Source of the DNA: CAZRIE01 sp964600075
GTDB lineage: Bacteria; Bacteroidota; Bacteroidia; Flavobacteriales; Flavobacteriaceae
NCBI GenBank assembly: GCA_964600075.1
Contig: CAZRIE010000175.1
Span: forward strand, 1-5,948
Length of the DNA stretch: 5,948 nucleotides
Direction: 5' to 3'
Below are positions 5,844 through 5,948 of this stretch, piece after piece. How positions within the stretch are numbered: the stretch's first letter is position 1; every line of letters begins with the position of its first letter. The notes beneath the pieces were generated by a model. It did no database searches, was not told the origin of the DNA, and saw only the letters and a program-made list of their open reading frames with translations. The position numbers and the translations under genes are program-made.

Positions 5844-5948
5844 TTATGGCGCGAGGGCTACGGTAGCTTTTTCGCCCTGCTTAAGTTCTACTGTACAATA
5901 GGAATATCGATTTTGGGTACTCTTTTCTAAAATAGACTTTGTTTTTTT
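5844..5948 (-). CDS. C-terminal fragment of an unidentified protein, cut by the window edge
   Basis: The minus strand is open from the right edge to a TAA at 5846-5844, giving 34 residues. The last part reads SILEKSTQNRYSYCTVELKQ, then GEKATVALAP. The alternation in RYSYCTVELKQGEKATVALA looks like two beta-strands joined by a turn and resembles the terminal beta-sandwich strands of many secreted enzymes. That resemblance is too short to name a family. The frame's protein-like composition in AT-rich DNA and the normal gap of 128 bases to the DUF1801 start support a real gene extending beyond the window. Confidence 0.55.
   Translation of the reverse strand, partial: KKTKSILEKSTQNRYSYCTVELKQGEKATVALAP

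Overview
The window looks like chromosomal DNA from a marine or environmental member of the Bacteroidota, most likely a flavobacterium. The reasons are moderate-to-low GC with very AT-rich gaps, no Shine-Dalgarno sequence before any start, signal peptides that end in Ala-Gln, and a DUF5916/CBM9-like outer-membrane protein of a type characteristic of this phylum. No rRNA, tRNA, insertion sequence, CRISPR array or phage gene is visible.

Left block (20-2048, minus strand): a secreted or periplasmic serine hydrolase of the class C beta-lactamase/EstB type is followed after 55 untranslated bases by a glycerol-facilitator-type channel (GlpF). The two probably share a transcript. If a glycerol kinase gene exists here, it would lie beyond the left edge.

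Middle (2049-2526): a divergent intergenic region of nearly 480 bases. It holds a perfect 20-bp palindrome just upstream of the hydrolase, a second imperfect palindrome with the same TAGC/GCTA core nearer the opposite gene, and an unrecognised reading frame of 54 sense codons that looks like protein but has ATA where ATG would be expected.

Centre (2527-4737, plus strand): a 736-residue secreted protein with an N-terminal CBM9-like carbohydrate-binding domain and a C-terminal DUF5916 region predicted to form an outer-membrane beta-barrel. It runs convergently into the right block with only 12 bases between the two stop codons.

Right block (4750-5948, minus strand): two small cytoplasmic proteins, a DUF1569 (DinB-like fold) protein and a DUF1801 (YdhG-like) protein. 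Immediately before the DUF1801 gene is a 23-codon frame that reads as a signal peptide and then stops. At the right edge is the C-terminal piece of another minus-strand protein.

The genes do not form an obvious single pathway. The only suggested functional pair is hydrolase plus GlpF, perhaps glycerol-ester hydrolysis and glycerol entry, which is inference. I found no convincing new multi-gene system. The points most worth a second look are the two unusual short frames and the matched palindromes.
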